In this document: in pieces, positions 62,946-64,000 of the stretch
How positions within the stretch are numbered: the stretch's first letter is position 1
Layout: each line of letters starts with the position of its first letter
Assembly: GCA_949152475.1 (NCBI GenBank)
Contig: OX424560.1
Location: 23,685,106-23,749,105 of the forward strand
Direction of reading: 5' to 3'
DNA: 64,000 nucleotides
Origin: Terebella lapidaria
Taxonomy: Eukaryota > Annelida > Polychaeta > Terebellida > Terebellidae
The notes under the pieces: model-generated
Database searches by the model: none
Seen by the model: only the letters and a program-made list of their open reading frames with translations
What the model was told of the DNA's origin: nothing
Program-made: the position numbers and the translations under genes

Positions 62946-63332
62946 GATCTATCTGTATTTTCGTTATTTTATCAAACATGTCGAATGGAAATTCATATGA
63001 AGAGATTTCAGTGGTGATTTTGAATTCGACCTTCAAACCTCGGAAAATCAGTTGTGACTTGAGATTTAACATTTCTCTGGTAATCTTTTTTAGCCCTTGC
63101 TCTAGTTTTTCACACTTGACAGTGATATATTCGGGGCAACAGAGATGATAGGGCTACGGTAGTACCCACTCAGAGGGGCTAAAATGTGAAATTCATTTGA
63201 TTGTTTCAAGGCTTTTAAGCAATCTTGAATATGACAATATGCATTTGAAAACATATGTAACAAAACCAACACAACGGAGCGCGCCGAAAACGTTCGTTAT
63301 TAACGGTCGCGTGATCACAGAAGACTACTGGT

Positions 63333-63515
63333 GGAGGCACTGTTCGCGGAAGTACCGTTCGCGGAAGCACCACTTGCGGAAGCACCGTTCGCGGAGGTAC
63401 TGTTCGCGGAAGAGTACTCGCGGAAGAACCGTTCGCGGAAGAACCGTTCGCGGATGCAGCCTTCTCCACGTGGTAACGATCGCGGAAGAGTCGTTCGCGG
63501 ACGAGGATGCGCGCG
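63333..63515. repeat. 15 bp CpG-rich minisatellite (GTTCGCGGAAGNACC)
   Basis: About nine copies of a 15 bp unit, each with GCGGAA, lie in order at 63333-63460, and three looser copies follow to 63515. The unit holds an ETS-type GGAA core next to a CpG. The repeat keeps several frames open on both strands, which explains overlapping long ORFs here. Confidence 0.85.
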
Positions 63516-63528
63516 CAGCCACCCTGGG

Positions 63529-63538
63529 TATAAAAGGG
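63529..63538 (+). promoter_or_regulatory. TATA box downstream of the 15 bp repeats
   Basis: TATAAAAGGG sits right after the CpG-rich minisatellite, with a GC-rich stretch following where transcription would start (about 63555-63565). It may be the promoter of a gene continuing beyond the window, or part of a terminal repeat of a mobile element lying mostly outside. No coding frame is evident in 63540-64000. Confidence 0.5.
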
Positions 63539-64000
63539 CGAGTGGACGGCCGCTCAGGGAGCACTGCAACAGCGACATCGACCGTGGGGAGACCGTGGGG
63601 AGGACGACTCCTTCTTCAGGGCCTTTGAGTCAGTGGGATTTCGACTAACTACCTGGAGAAAGCAATCGACTAAACAGGACGGGACGGAGAGAAGCCTTCG
63701 GCGAAGAACTCTTTTAAGTTGTGCCCTCATGCACTATTATTTCAACGTGATCATACAGTGCTCCATGTCTGAACTTCGTATCTGTAGGTCACGTGGGTAA
63801 CTGACAATTCTATTGTAAGTTGCTGATTTGATGTTGATAAATCTTTACGTCTGAGTTGATTCTTGCCTGAGTAAGCCGGTAAGCTACTGAGTGATGCACC
63901 GAAAATAGTGAGCACCTTTTAGTGACGGCTCTCGAATCACAACGAGCGGGAGTTACCAAAGTCTATATGATCAGGAGGCAGGGTTTTTGGGCAGACAAAA

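Noticed and set aside
63197-63648. Several overlapping long frames on both strands, Arg- or Ser/Ala-rich
   Set aside because: The 15 bp minisatellite keeps many frames open at once; simultaneous frames on both strands argue against coding.
1-64000. tRNA, rRNA, CRISPR and bacterial-type operon signals
   Set aside because: No tRNA box A/B pairs with a cloverleaf, no rRNA similarity and no spaced direct-repeat array of CRISPR type were seen; the window is plainly animal nuclear DNA.

Overview
This is a piece of an animal nuclear genome, AT-rich and intron-rich with many short repeats. I take it to be a marine invertebrate (ambulacrarian or lophotrochozoan); the species cannot be fixed from sequence alone. 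Genes were found by recognising protein families and then joining exons through GT/AG splice sites with consistent reading phase. No rRNA, tRNA or CRISPR was seen.

Layout. (1) Minus strand, 27593 down to 2738: a complete seven-exon gene for a DRAK/STK17-type death-associated kinase (561 aa). Its 16.3 kb third intron holds a broken Ty3/gypsy pol fossil at 13962-15405. (2) Minus strand, 30.6-34.0 kb: two small two-exon genes for secreted peptides (101 and 96 aa) of identical design that I do not recognise. They are separated by a TTAA-flanked MITE. (3) A mariner-like MITE at 34.4-35.0 kb. (4) Minus strand, 36204 down to 35449: CHCHD4/MIA40 (127 aa, three exons), the oxidoreductase of mitochondrial intermembrane-space import. 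(5) Plus strand, 38206 to 49932: a complete AF10/MLLT10 gene (17 exons, 1072 aa) whose promoter carries ZNF143-like and NRF1 sites. It also has a plausible extra in-frame cassette exon inside the histone-reading PZP module. A nuclear-receptor-site-rich repeat sits in its fourth intron. (6) 52.2-55.0 kb: a nearly perfect 1.4 kb tandem duplication fused to a 5'-truncated LINE (54.6-57.7 kb, minus strand) with a long open EN-RT frame. (7) 58.4-64 kb: mainly satellite arrays (168, 131, 121 and 15 bp units) with a few exon-like islands, ending in a TATA-box promoter-like region.

The host genes show no obvious common pathway: AF10 is chromatin (DOT1L recruitment), CHCHD4 is mitochondrial import, DRAK is signalling, and the peptides are probably extracellular signals. 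The most novel content is the peptide gene pair, followed by the AF10 cassette exon, the shifted cysteine in MIA40, the DLG motif in the kinase, and the repeats loaded with transcription-factor motifs.
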